From positions 1 through 34,305 of the forward strand of contig NZ_JADEXO010000066.1 in the NCBI RefSeq assembly GCF_015207105.1: a DNA stretch of 34,305 bases, in the 5' to 3' direction. The first letter of the stretch is position 1. Each line of letters opens with the position of its first letter. The notes beneath the pieces were generated by a model. That model was not told where the DNA came from. It did no database searches and saw nothing but the letters and a program-made list of their open reading frames with translations. The position numbers and the translations under genes are program-made. Positions 1 through 9,200 of this stretch are shown piece after piece. The DNA comes from a cf. Phormidesmis sp. LEGE 11477 (GTDB lineage: Bacteria; Cyanobacteriota; Cyanobacteriia; Phormidesmidales; Phormidesmidaceae).

Positions 1-1
1 C

Positions 2-871
2 TCATGTTCGCATCCTCGGATCGATTAGGTCTCTAAGGCCGTCACCTAACAGATTGAAACAGAAAACAGCGAGCATAAGAACCACGCCAGGAAAGATAGC
101 TAGCCACCATTCGCCAGAGATGATGTACGTAGCCCCTTCCGCGACCATAATGCCCCACTCAGGTGTAGGCGGACGGACACCCAGCCCAATAAAAGAGAGA
201 CCAGCCGCGTTCAGAATAGCCCAGCCCATATTCAAAGAGATATGCACCATCATCACGGGCAAAACATTTGGAAACAGATGATGAGTCATGATTTGCAAGT
301 GATTGTTGCCCGCTAAGCGAGCCGCTTCTACATAGCCCGCCTCACGCCGGATCAAAACTTCGGAGCGGACAACGCGAGTGTAAAGAGGAATGTTGATAAT
401 TGCGGTAGCATAAATAATATTTTCGACTGTGTTACCAAGCGCGGCGACCAGGCCCATCGCCAGCACAAACAAAGGAAAGGCCATAATCGTATCCACCAGG
501 CGGCTGATGATCCGATCTGCCACGCCGCCAAAGTAGCCAGCACAGGTACCCAGAACGCTGCCGAGGAAAAAGGAGAGCGCCACGGCAACCACAGCGATGC
601 CCAGATCCAACCGGGTAGCCACGATCACGCGGCTAAGAATGTCACGACCAAGATCGTCGGTGCCAAACCAGTGGGAGGCTGTTGGGGGTGAGAGGGCAAC
701 GGCAGCATTGCTAGCGAGGGGACTGTAAGGCGCGATCGCACCACCAAACAGCGCAAACAGCACCAGCACAAAGAACAATAGAAACGCGCAAAAGGTAACG
801 ACATTCTCACTGACAATGTAGCGAGCCTGCGCTACGAAAGAGCGATCCGAAGAGGACTTTGATAGACTCAT
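2..871 (-). CDS. ABC transporter permease, DppC/OppC-like
   Basis: Inner-membrane permease subunit of a peptide/nickel-type ABC importer. The protein is complete (289 aa). It has an N-terminal membrane segment at about residues 25-48, then the HWFGTDDLGRDILSR block (67-81) typical of DppC/OppC. About five further hydrophobic segments follow, with the EAA loop (EAARLAG, about 182-203) that contacts the ATPase. Its ATG overlaps the stop of the upstream permease gene by four bases (ATGA), so the two are probably translationally coupled. The substrate cannot be read from the sequence; peptides, nickel or glutathione are all possible in this family. The ATP-binding subunits are not in the window and would be expected beyond coordinate 1. 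Confidence 0.93.
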   Translation of the reverse strand: MSLSKSSSDRSFVAQARYIVSENVVTFCAFLLFFVLVLFALFGGAIAPYSPLASNAAVALSPPTASHWFGTDDLGRDILSRVIVATRLDLGIAVVAVALSFFLGSVLGTCAGYFGGVADRIISRLVDTIMAFPLFVLAMGLVAALGNTVENIIYATAIINIPLYTRVVRSEVLIRREAGYVEAARLAGNNHLQIMTHHLFPNVLPVMMVHISLNMGWAILNAAGLSFIGLGVRPPTPEWGIMVAEGATYIISGEWWLAIFPGVVLMLAVFCFNLLGDGLRDLIDPRMRT

Positions 872-1896
872 GACTCTACCCCCGCTCTAGGATCGATCAC
901 AACATACAACAGATCGATCAACAGATTTAGCACGACATACAGCAAAGCCATTGTCAGCACAAATCCTTGCACCGCAGCATAGTCTGAAGCAACCAAAGCC
1001 GACACCGCGTACGAACCAATTCCTGGCCAGGAGAACACTTTTTCTACTAGCACGTTTGCCCCTAGCAAAAAAGAGAAAACCACACCCAAAGTGGTGACAA
1101 TGGGCAACAGGGCATTGCGAAAAGCGTAGCCAAATAGCACCGTTGTTGCAGACAGACCGCTCGCCCTAGCGGTGCGAATAAAATCGCTAGAAAGCACGGC
1201 TAGCATCGCCGCCCTAGTGACCCTAGCCAGCGGCGCAAGAGCAAACAGACCGAGAGTAACAGCCGGTAAAAATAGCTGTGAAAGCGCTGCCCAAAAGATT
1301 TCTAGATTACCTGCCAAAAGGCTGTCTATCAGATACAGACCCGTTACCGAGCGAGGAGGAGAATAGAGAATATCCAACCTTCCTAGCGGCGCTGGCGCGA
1401 TACCAAACAGAAAGTAAAAGACATAGATCAGCAAAAGACCCGTAAAAAAAGTAGGCAGAGAAACGCCCGCTGTCGCCAAGACCCGAACGCCATGGTCTAT
1501 CCAAGAACCGGGACGAGTGGCGGCGAGAATACCTAAAGGAATCGCTAGCGTCAGCGAAAAGAACAGACCCGCCAGCGTTAGCTCCAAAGAAGCTGGCAGC
1601 CGAGTGAGCAGATCAGACAAGACCGTTTGGCCCGTAGTCAGTGAACTACCAAGATCGCCTCGCGCCAGTTCTCCAAGATAGATGACAAACTGCTCTGGTA
1701 GGCTGCGGTTGAGACCTAGGGTTTCTCGAATTTGCGCGATCGCTTCTTGGCTCGCCGCAGGCCCGGCAAAGTATGCCGCTGGATCACCTGGCAACGCGCG
1801 GGTAAGGATAAAGGTGAGAACGATCACGCCAAACACACTTGGAATCGCCGCAAAAGTACGGCGAGTGACTAAGGTGATAGTAGAAGAGCGAGCCAT
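868..1896 (-). CDS. ABC transporter permease, DppB/OppB-like
   Basis: Second membrane permease of the importer (342 aa, normal length for DppB). It starts with a membrane helix at about 15-35, followed by the ALPGDPA motif that characterises the DppB N-terminal region. The EAA-type loop lies at about 241-265 (RTARASGLSATTVLFGYAFR). Several membrane helices are visible, and the C-terminus (YVVIDPRAG) is typical of the family. It begins one base after the stop of the binding-protein gene and overlaps the DppC-like gene by 4 bp, so all three are almost certainly one transcript. Substrate is unknown. Confidence 0.93.
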   Translation of the reverse strand: MARSSTITLVTRRTFAAIPSVFGVIVLTFILTRALPGDPAAYFAGPAASQEAIAQIRETLGLNRSLPEQFVIYLGELARGDLGSSLTTGQTVLSDLLTRLPASLELTLAGLFFSLTLAIPLGILAATRPGSWIDHGVRVLATAGVSLPTFFTGLLLIYVFYFLFGIAPAPLGRLDILYSPPRSVTGLYLIDSLLAGNLEIFWAALSQLFLPAVTLGLFALAPLARVTRAAMLAVLSSDFIRTARASGLSATTVLFGYAFRNALLPIVTTLGVVFSFLLGANVLVEKVFSWPGIGSYAVSALVASDYAAVQGFVLTMALLYVVLNLLIDLLYVVIDPRAGVES

Positions 1897-1897
1897 C

Positions 1898-3577
1898 CTA
1901 TACCTTCTCCAGCGGACGATAGTCTAGCTGACGATGAAACCAGTACTGATAGCCTTCCACGTTGGTTTGCATCGCCACAGACAGGTAAGGCTGCGCGATC
2001 GGAATGCGCGGCATCTCTTCAAAAGCAATCTTTAAGAATCCCTTGACGTTTTCCTCATACTCAGGCGTGTCTGCCTCTTGTCTAAGCGCCGCATCTACAA
2101 ACTTATCCAGCTCAGGATTTTGATAGGAACTGCCGTTGAAGGTAGCATTTTGACCGTGATAAGAATAGAAGAAGAAATAGTCAGGGTAGTTGAGCCAGCC
2201 ACCAAATCCATTGACAATCATAGGTCGGCTTTTTTCCACCAGCACGCCTCTGAAGTTGGCGCTAGGCACTTTCTCTAAAGTTACATTGATGCCAATCGGT
2301 GCTAGCGCTTCTTGAATGAGTACGCACATCGGTTCGGCCCAGGCTTGGGTGCCCAGATCAAAAGCAAGCGTAGTGTCAAAACCGTCTGGATAGCCAGATT
2401 CGGCCATCAGCGCTTGGGCTCTAGCTGGGTCTGTGTCATAGGGATAAGGCTGGGGCCATTCAATCGTGCTAGGCTCCATGCTCTGCGCCCCATACATAGG
2501 GACGCACTGGCCGTAGAGCGCGGTTTCGACAATGGCATCGTAGGGCATGGCGTAGGCGATCGCCTGACGAACTTTGACATCGCTGAAAGGGTTAGCGGCT
2601 CCAGAAAGTTCCGCCTGGGTATTGAGATCGACAGCGTACAGACAGTTTTCTATAGGCGTAGAGACCACAGTAAATCTATCGGTCGCGCTCAGCTCACTGA
2701 TATCTTTTTCAGAGACGTTATAGAACATATCGATATCCCCTCTTTCTAACAAAGCGCGGCGGTTTCCCGCTTCAGGAACGTTGAGTTCAATAATTCTTTC
2801 AATAGCGGGGAGTGGCCCAGATTTCCAATCCTCGTTTCGCACCAGCACCACGCGCTCTTCGGGCTGAAAAGTTTCTAGCTTGTAGGCACCGCCGCCAGCG
2901 GGATTAGCATTTGCCCATTCCAGGCCCCAAGGGTCATCTTCGGTGACGTGAGGCTCTATCAGCGCCGAGTTCATAATGGCCGGAATCGGCACCGCCATAT
3001 CCATCAGCGTCAGCTTGTCCTGGCGGATGAAATCAACTCTAAAGGTGTGATCGTCAACAATCACGAACTGATCAGGGCTTTCGAGGGCCCCGGCTTTCAT
3101 CTGAAAAGTAGGGAATCCACCTACAGAGACCGCCCGGTCATAAGACCATTTCACATCTTTGGCGGTGATGGGCGTGCCGTCATGAAAGGTAGCGTCTTGG
3201 CGGAGGTTGAAGGTAGCAGAAAGGCCGTCTTCGGCGACTTCCCAAGATTCGGCGAGTTCGGGTTGAATATCGGTGTAGTCATAAGAAAGTGACTCATCTT
3301 CAAGCGTTTTGGTGCCGAAGGTGACAAGGCGATCGTAGATTGCCCAAGAGGTGCCGTAGGCAGGGCGATTAGTACCGACTTGGTGAAGGTCTAGGCCGTT
3401 GGGGAAGCCGCCGCCTTGAACGATGGTAAGCACACTGCCTTCAGAACTACCTTCACTGCTACCTTCGGTTGAACTGCTACTAGGATCAGAGGTGTTGCCA
3501 CAGGCATTGATTAAAGCTGTTAGCGAAACACCAGCGGTAAAGGCCGTTCCTCGTTTTAACAAGTCTCGTCGCCGCAT
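1898..3577 (-). CDS. ABC transporter substrate-binding lipoprotein (SBP_bac_5 family)
   Basis: Extracytoplasmic solute-binding protein of the peptide/nickel/opine family and first gene of the ABC operon (559 aa). The N-terminus carries a twin-arginine-like motif (RRRDLLKR), a hydrophobic stretch and a lipobox-like LINAC with Cys26, suggesting Tat export and lipid anchoring. A Ser/Glu/Gly-rich linker with repeated SSEG units (about 30-47) follows. The SBP_bac_5 fold occupies the rest, with the signature-like stretch around DGLSATFNLRQDATFHDGTP and VKWSYDRA. A purine-rich RBS (AGAGGA, about 9 nt before the ATG) supports the start. Ligand specificity cannot be inferred; a peptide-like substrate is the default guess. 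Confidence 0.93.
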   Translation of the reverse strand: MRRRDLLKRGTAFTAGVSLTALINACGNTSDPSSSSTEGSSEGSSEGSVLTIVQGGGFPNGLDLHQVGTNRPAYGTSWAIYDRLVTFGTKTLEDESLSYDYTDIQPELAESWEVAEDGLSATFNLRQDATFHDGTPITAKDVKWSYDRAVSVGGFPTFQMKAGALESPDQFVIVDDHTFRVDFIRQDKLTLMDMAVPIPAIMNSALIEPHVTEDDPWGLEWANANPAGGGAYKLETFQPEERVVLVRNEDWKSGPLPAIERIIELNVPEAGNRRALLERGDIDMFYNVSEKDISELSATDRFTVVSTPIENCLYAVDLNTQAELSGAANPFSDVKVRQAIAYAMPYDAIVETALYGQCVPMYGAQSMEPSTIEWPQPYPYDTDPARAQALMAESGYPDGFDTTLAFDLGTQAWAEPMCVLIQEALAPIGINVTLEKVPSANFRGVLVEKSRPMIVNGFGGWLNYPDYFFFYSYHGQNATFNGSSYQNPELDKFVDAALRQEADTPEYEENVKGFLKIAFEEMPRIPIAQPYLSVAMQTNVEGYQYWFHRQLDYRPLEKV

Positions 3578-3723
3578 TGAATCTAGTCCTCTTTCTCGAC
3601 GTTAGCGTTAAGCTAGGCGAGCTAAGTGGAGGTTTTCAGAAAAAGTTCGAGAAGAAATCGGGAAGTTGTTGAGATTGGGGCATTCAGAACTGTGGCAAAT
3701 TAAATCGTTTCATCGAATCACTT

Positions 3724-3783
3724 CTAAGAGGCTTCAAACAGCTCACGGGGTAATCCTGACTGCCTAATAATCGATTGCAATGA
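3724..3783 (-). pseudogene. hicA toxin remnant (C-terminal ~18 codons)
   Basis: In the +1 frame relative to hicB, and overlapping its last codons, the minus strand reads LQSIIRQSGLPRELFEAS followed by TAG at 3724-3726. This matches what I know of the C-terminus of cyanobacterial HicA toxins (GTL-x-SIIRQS-x-LPRxLFE). The rest of HicA, about 50-60 codons including the catalytic His region, is absent. HicB runs straight into this tail, so an internal deletion appears to have joined the end of hicB to the end of hicA in the wrong frame. There is no start codon, and no function is expected. Confidence 0.7.
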
Positions 3784-3979
3784 ATATTTCGCTATGCAGC
3801 CGAGCTGTGACCTCAGAAGGAGCAGCCGTTTCAAAGAAGAGTTCTAAGGCTTCAGTAAGGTTGGCTCTAGCTTGTTCTACTGTATCTCCTTGGCTAGCAA
3901 TGTCTAGCTCTGGGCACAGAGAGACATATCCGTCATCTTCACGCTCAATGATGGCTGTAAACTGTCTAAACTGCTTCAT
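3764..3979 (-). CDS. hicB: HicB-family antitoxin (orphan)
   Basis: Small protein (71 aa) with the HicB/UPF0150 partial RNase-H-like fold: FTAIIEREDDGYVSLCPELDIASQGDTVEQA followed by a helix ANLTEALELFFE. The C-terminal LHSEIFIA corresponds to the usual cyanobacterial HicB end, but the customary last few residues are replaced by IDY and a stop, caused by the junction with the hicA remnant. In an intact system HicB neutralises the HicA mRNA interferase and represses its own promoter. With hicA destroyed this is an orphan antitoxin that may persist as a repressor or as decaying DNA. It has no HIP1 site. It lies upstream of the ABC operon on the same strand, separated by about 185 bp. Confidence 0.85.
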   Translation of the reverse strand: MKQFRQFTAIIEREDDGYVSLCPELDIASQGDTVEQARANLTEALELFFETAAPSEVTARLHSEIFIAIDY

Positions 3980-4062
3980 CTATAGCGTTTCTCACTTTGC
4001 TGAAGTACATAATCATAGGTTAGAAGCCTTGCAGCACAATAGGGAAAGTGACTCGCATGGAT

Positions 4063-4074
4063 CTAATATATTAG
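4063..4074. promoter_or_regulatory. 12-bp palindrome CTAATATATTAG upstream of hicB
   Basis: A perfect 12-bp palindrome lies about 85 bp upstream of the hicB start codon, in the region divergent to the CHASE kinase gene. HicB proteins are known to bind palindromic operators near their own promoter, so this is a possible autoregulatory site. AT-rich 12-bp palindromes also occur by chance; evidence is weak. Confidence 0.25.
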
Positions 4075-4177
4075 GTACACGCTACACTTCGCCGAGGCCA
4101 GAACTCCAACTTTGTCAGATAAACATAGTTAAGGCATCTGTAAATACCATACGTCTTTTCTCTTTAGATAGCGATAA

Positions 4178-4195
4178 AGTGATTTTGAAATCACT
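4178..4195. promoter_or_regulatory. 18-bp dyad (AGTGATTT-TG-AAATCACT) upstream of kinase gene
   Basis: Two perfect 8-bp arms separated by two bases end 26 bp before the GTG start of the CHASE histidine kinase. The shape is that of a dimeric transcription-factor operator rather than of a terminator, since there is no T-run and the spacer is too short for a stable hairpin loop. A single half-site (AAATCACT, 6153-6160) occurs upstream of the next kinase gene. The binding protein is unknown. Confidence 0.4.
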
Positions 4196-4221
4196 GCTCA
4201 GACCTAGTAATCTATTTTCTC

Positions 4222-6036
4222 GTGCGTATTCACCGCTCTACTCTACCGATCGCACTCACGTTTGGGTTGGGAATTAGCCTTTCAGTGCTAGCTGCGATCG
4301 CGATCGCCCGCCAAGAACGCACCAACCAGCGCCTCCAATTCCAGCGGCAAACCGATAGCCTGACCACCTCACTTCAGCGCAGCGTCAACCGCTATACCGA
4401 CATTTTGCTATCTCTAGGCGATTTCTACACGGTATCAGAACAAACGGTTCCTCGCGCTGAGTTCGACCGCTTTGTAAAAAGGGCCCTAGCGACCTATCCC
4501 GGCATTCAAGCGCTAGAGTGGGCACCTGTTGTATTAACCGACAGTACGGCTGATGGAGCTGCCGGAATTGAGCCGAAAACTGTTGGTTTACCGACGCGGA
4601 CAGATTTTGAAGCAACAGTCAGAGCAGAAGGCTATCGCACTTTTCAAATTACGGAGCAAAATAGCCAAGGCGAGTTAGTACGAGCAGGCGATCGCACCCA
4701 CTATGTCCCAGTTACCTACGTGCAACCCTACACAGGCAACGAACCTGCACTCGGCTATGATTTGTCATCCGATAGCATTCGCCGAACTGCGCTAGAAGCC
4801 GCTCGCGATACGGGTAGTGTGGCAGCGTCTGGTCGCATTCGACTAGTGCAAGAAAATAACAATCAGTTTGGTTTTCTAGTTTTCTTACCGCTATATTCAT
4901 CTCGCAGTTCATCACGCGATATGCCAGAGTCTGTTCTAGATCGTCAGGCACAGCTACAGGGCTACCTGCTGGGTGTCTTTCGAGTGGCAGAGGTGGTAGA
5001 AGAATCTCTCGAAACCCTCAGCTACGATATTGACTTTGTTCTTAGCGATCGCACAGCCCCTGAAAATGAGTTTTTAGGGCTTTATCAGGCCAGCAGTCGG
5101 ACGGTGACAACAGAAGTTCAAGCAATCGGCAACCGCGCCGAACGCAAGCAAAAGGCCCTATGCCCCACTGCTGAAACCTGTACGCATCAGCTAAGAGTAG
5201 GGGGGCGGCTGTGGGCGATCGCATTTACCCCCGCTGCCAACTATCCAGCTACGACCCTATGGCGAGCCCTATCTACTTTTATCACTGGCCTGCTATTGAC
5301 GTTGATGGTAGCGCGCTACTTTGCCCAGGCACAGAGCGCGTTGATCAAAACCCAGGAGCTAAGCGCTCTTAAGATTCGCCTTTTTTCTATGGCTTCTCAC
5401 GAATTACGAACGCCTTTGGCTAGCATATTGCTCTCGGCTCAGGTCTTAGAAGCAGGCTTGAGTAGAACAGATCGCCCCCGAGTCTATAGCCGGATTCGAG
5501 CAGCGGCCAAGCGCATGAACCAGCTTTTAGGAGACTTATTGACGCTGGCAAGAGCAGAATCTGGCAAACTCGAATTCTCTCCAGAAACGCTCAATCTCCC
5601 CTCTTTTTGCCAGCAGATCATCGAAGAAGTTCAGTTCAGTTTTGAAGCGGTACCTGCCATTGACTTTGTTGTTTCGCCCAGCGTGCCAACAGCCGCCTAT
5701 CTCGATCCTCAGTTGCTGCGAGCCGTGCTCACCAATCTGCTTTCTAATGCGGTGAAATATTCTAACGAGCCACCGCAGGTATCTATGAGCGTCGCCTGTC
5801 AGTCGCATCATCTGGTCTTTCGGGTGAGCGATCGCGGCATTGGCATTCCCTCAGCGGATCAGGCCAGGCTCAACGACGCTTTCTATCGTGGCCAGAATGT
5901 AGGCCATATTCCAGGCACAGGACTAGGGCTTTCTGTTGTTTCTGCCTGTTTGCAATTGCACCGAGGCAGTCTAGTCTGCGAGAGTACGCTGGGCGAAGGC
6001 ACCACGTTTACCGTAACGCTGCCGCGAATAGAGTAA
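4222..6036 (+). CDS. CHASE-domain membrane sensor histidine kinase
   Basis: Membrane-bound two-component sensor kinase (604 aa). The start is GTG; no in-frame ATG precedes the first membrane helix (about 8-29). An extracytoplasmic CHASE-like sensor region spans about 60-260 (FDRFVKRALATYPGIQALEW, then GYRTFQI and a YVPVTYVQPY stretch). A second helix lies at about 347-366. The kinase core follows: HisKA with the H-box SHELRTPLASI (phospho-acceptor His393), the N-box LLSNAVKYSNE, G1 DRGIGIP and G2 GTGLGLSVV. CHASE domains bind small ligands such as cytokinin-like compounds in other systems; the ligand here is unknown. No receiver domain is attached. The OmpR-type regulator at 10534-11208 is a possible partner, but this is inference from proximity. 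Confidence 0.9.
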   Translation: MRIHRSTLPIALTFGLGISLSVLAAIAIARQERTNQRLQFQRQTDSLTTSLQRSVNRYTDILLSLGDFYTVSEQTVPRAEFDRFVKRALATYPGIQALEWAPVVLTDSTADGAAGIEPKTVGLPTRTDFEATVRAEGYRTFQITEQNSQGELVRAGDRTHYVPVTYVQPYTGNEPALGYDLSSDSIRRTALEAARDTGSVAASGRIRLVQENNNQFGFLVFLPLYSSRSSSRDMPESVLDRQAQLQGYLLGVFRVAEVVEESLETLSYDIDFVLSDRTAPENEFLGLYQASSRTVTTEVQAIGNRAERKQKALCPTAETCTHQLRVGGRLWAIAFTPAANYPATTLWRALSTFITGLLLTLMVARYFAQAQSALIKTQELSALKIRLFSMASHELRTPLASILLSAQVLEAGLSRTDRPRVYSRIRAAAKRMNQLLGDLLTLARAESGKLEFSPETLNLPSFCQQIIEEVQFSFEAVPAIDFVVSPSVPTAAYLDPQLLRAVLTNLLSNAVKYSNEPPQVSMSVACQSHHLVFRVSDRGIGIPSADQARLNDAFYRGQNVGHIPGTGLGLSVVSACLQLHRGSLVCESTLGEGTTFTVTLPRIE

Positions 6037-6263
6037 GCGATTTCTATTGATAGCTGCCGCTGATAGCGATGAAAATAAACTTATCTATATACCGCGACCT
6101 ACTGCGAAATAAATGAAAAGATATGCAGTAAAATGAGGTAGTATGCAAGCGCTAAATCACTGAATATATCAAGGCAGGGCGGTGCTTTATAGCGTCTGTG
6201 CGTAGATTCATTGAGTAGATTTACTGGTTTTCGGTGTTGCTATAAGCCCTTATTAAAGTCACT

Positions 6264-9200
6264 ATGCCTGAAGCAAAGCGGCCTGATGAGACCCTCCAAG
6301 AAGCCGCTTTTCCAGTCGTAGGCATTGGTGCATCTGCTGGCGGAATTGAAGCTTGCTCAGCGCTTTTGCGGGCAGTGCCCGTAGAGACAGGTGCTGCCTT
6401 TGTAATCATCCAGCACCTATCACCCGACACGCCTAGTATGCTCGCTCAGGTATTGGCACGGGAGACAGAGTTACCTGTGGTCGAGGCGCAAGATCAGCAG
6501 ACGGTGCAGCCTAATTGCATCTATGTCATTCCGCCTAATGTCGTCATGACGATAGCCGATGGACAGCTTCATCTAGCAGCTAGGCCCACCACCCCACCCT
6601 TATTTCTTCCCATTGATGCCTTCTTTGAATCGCTGGCAGCAGACTGCACTAACCAGGCAGTAGGTGTGGTTCTCTCTGGGCTAGATGGCGATGGTGCAGA
6701 AGGACTGAGGCTGATCAAGCGGGCGGGCGGTATCACGTTTGCCCAGACAGAAAGCACGGCGCAGTTTAGCGATATGCCGAATACGGCAGTTGAAACCGGC
6801 GAAGTAGATTTTATTTTGCCACCAGATGCGATCGCTCAAAAGCTAGCAGAAATTGCTCAGCATCCTTACTTACTTAACCTTGAAAGTGCTTCCACCGCGC
6901 CGAGCAGCGAGCCCACCGCTCCCGCTGCAGATGGCTCCAGTAATCAGCCCAGCAACCAGGCCAGCGACCGGGCCAGCGACGAATCCAATGACGGCTCTAG
7001 TAACGAGTCTAGCGACGAAGATCATCTTCTGGCCATTTACAAACTGCTAAAGGCGGCAACCGGCGTCGACTTTAACCAATACAAACGGGCCACCTTTGAG
7101 CGGCGGCTGAGGCGAAGAATGGCGCTCTATCGACTAGATACTCTCTTAGAGTACGTCGATTATCTGCAAAAAACGCCTGATGAAATCGGTGCGCTTGGTC
7201 GCGATGTTCTGATTACGGTCACGAGCTTTTTTCGCGATGCCGAAGCCTTTACTTACCTAAAAGAATCAATCTTCCCTTCTCTGATAGAACAAAAAGGGCT
7301 AGATGCTTCTATTCGCGTGTGGGTGGCGGGCTGCGCCACTGGCGAAGAATGCTACTCTCTGGCTATTGGCCTGCTGGAGTTTTTGTCTGAGCAAAATATC
7401 AATCCCTCTATCCAGTTTTTTGGCACTGATGTCAGCGAAGAGGCGATTGATGTCGCCCGTCAGGGCATTTATACAGAGAATCGCCTGGTGGGGGTTTCGG
7501 CTGAGCGGCGGCGGCGATTTTTTACCCGCAGCGAAGGGCGCTATCAAATCAGCAAAGCGGTGCGTGAGCTCTGCGTTTTTGCTCGGCAAAATTTAGGCAG
7601 CGATCCGCCTTTTTCCAACATCGATCTAATTAGCTGCCGCAACGTTTTGATTTATTTTGCGCCTGTCTTGCAAAAGCGGGTGCGGGCTATTTTTCACTAT
7701 AGTCTCAATCCCAATGGCTTTTTGTGGCTAGGCAGTTCTGAAAGTATTGGCGAAACCTCTGAGCTGTTTGAAATAACTGACAATAAGCACAAAGTTTACA
7801 ATCGCAAAACTGTAGCCAACCAAATGAATTTTGACTTTGTCAGCGTTGGACAAGCTGGGCTGACGCTTCAGCGACCTGAAGACAGCCCGCAAAGAGACAA
7901 TCCCAACTATTCAAACGTACAGCGACAGGCCGATCAAATTGTGCTCAACCGCTATGCTCCGGTGGGCGTTGTGATCAACGAGCAGTTCGATATCTTGCAC
8001 TTTCGGGGCAATACTAGCCCCTACTTGCGGCCTGCCCCTGGTGAACCCAGTTTTAATTTGTTCAAAATGGTGCAGCCCAGCCTACTAATAGAACTTCGAG
8101 GCGCGCTAGAACAGGCTAGGAGGCAAGATACGACGGTTCGCAAAGAGGGGCTACAGATAGAGGGTAGCCCAAACTACATTCAAGCGGAGATAACTCCGAT
8201 TAAAAATCCTCTCTCTAGAGCGCGAAATTATTTGGTGCTTTTTGAAGAAGGCCCTCTTATTGCTGCTCAGCGAGATGACAGCCAACTAGAAACTTCAGAA
8301 GACGAGCCCGATAAGGACCCTGATGGGTCTACCCCGTCTGCTGATCCCCAACTGAGTCTCCTTCAGCAAGAGCTAGCTGCCACTAAGCAAGAACTGCTGG
8401 ACACCCAGGCTTATTTGCAGGCCACTATCGAGGAGCACGAATCGACCCATCAACGCCTTACAACTGCGAATGAAGAGATTCTCTCTAGCAATGAAGAGCT
8501 ACAGAGCACCAATGAAGAGCTACAAACTGCAAAAGAAGAAATTCAGGCAGCTAACGAAGAGCTCAAAACCACTAATGAAGAGCTGCAAAGCAGAAATGCC
8601 GATGCTAGATCAACCAATGACGACTTGTTGAACCTGCTCAACAATGTCAAAGTGCCGGTAGTCATGCTCTCGAATGAGCTACGCATTCGCCGATTCACCC
8701 CTAGCGCTCAGGTGCTGTTTAACCTGATTCCGGCGGATGTTGGCAGGCCGATTAGCAATATCCGTATAGATGTCGATCTGCCCGATTTTGAGACGTTGAT
8801 TCTAGAAGTGATCAGAACCCTAGATGCCCAAGAAAGAGAAGTTCAGGACGGGGCGGGGCGCTGGTATCAGCTGCGTATTCGCCCTTATCGCACGGCTGAG
8901 AATGTGATTGATGGCGCGGTGGTTACACTGATTGATATTAATGATATTAAGCAGACCCTAGAGCAGCTTGAAGCTGCCCGGCGATATGCGGAGCGGATTG
9001 TAGAAACGGTGCGTGAACCTCTAGTGGTCTTGAGCCAAACCCTGCAAGTAATCACAGCCAATCAAGCTTTTTATGAGACTTTTCAGCTAACGGTAGAGGA
9101 GACGGAAGGGCGATCGCTTTTTGAGCTCAGTAACCGTCAGTGGAATATTCCTGAGCTGCAAACGGCGCTCACCTCAATTTTGTCCCCTTCGATTTCGGTC

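Noticed and set aside
3780-4277. Plus-strand 165-codon reading opposite hicB and into the kinase gene
   Set aside because: It is antisense to hicB, overlaps the kinase start, has no family resemblance and a Ser/Arg-rich shadow composition.
6037-6263. Promoter for the hybrid kinase gene
   Set aside because: TTGAGT (6211) and TATAAG (6241) are spaced 24 bp apart, too far for a sigma-70-type promoter; apart from an AAATCACT half-site nothing else is recognisable in this gap.
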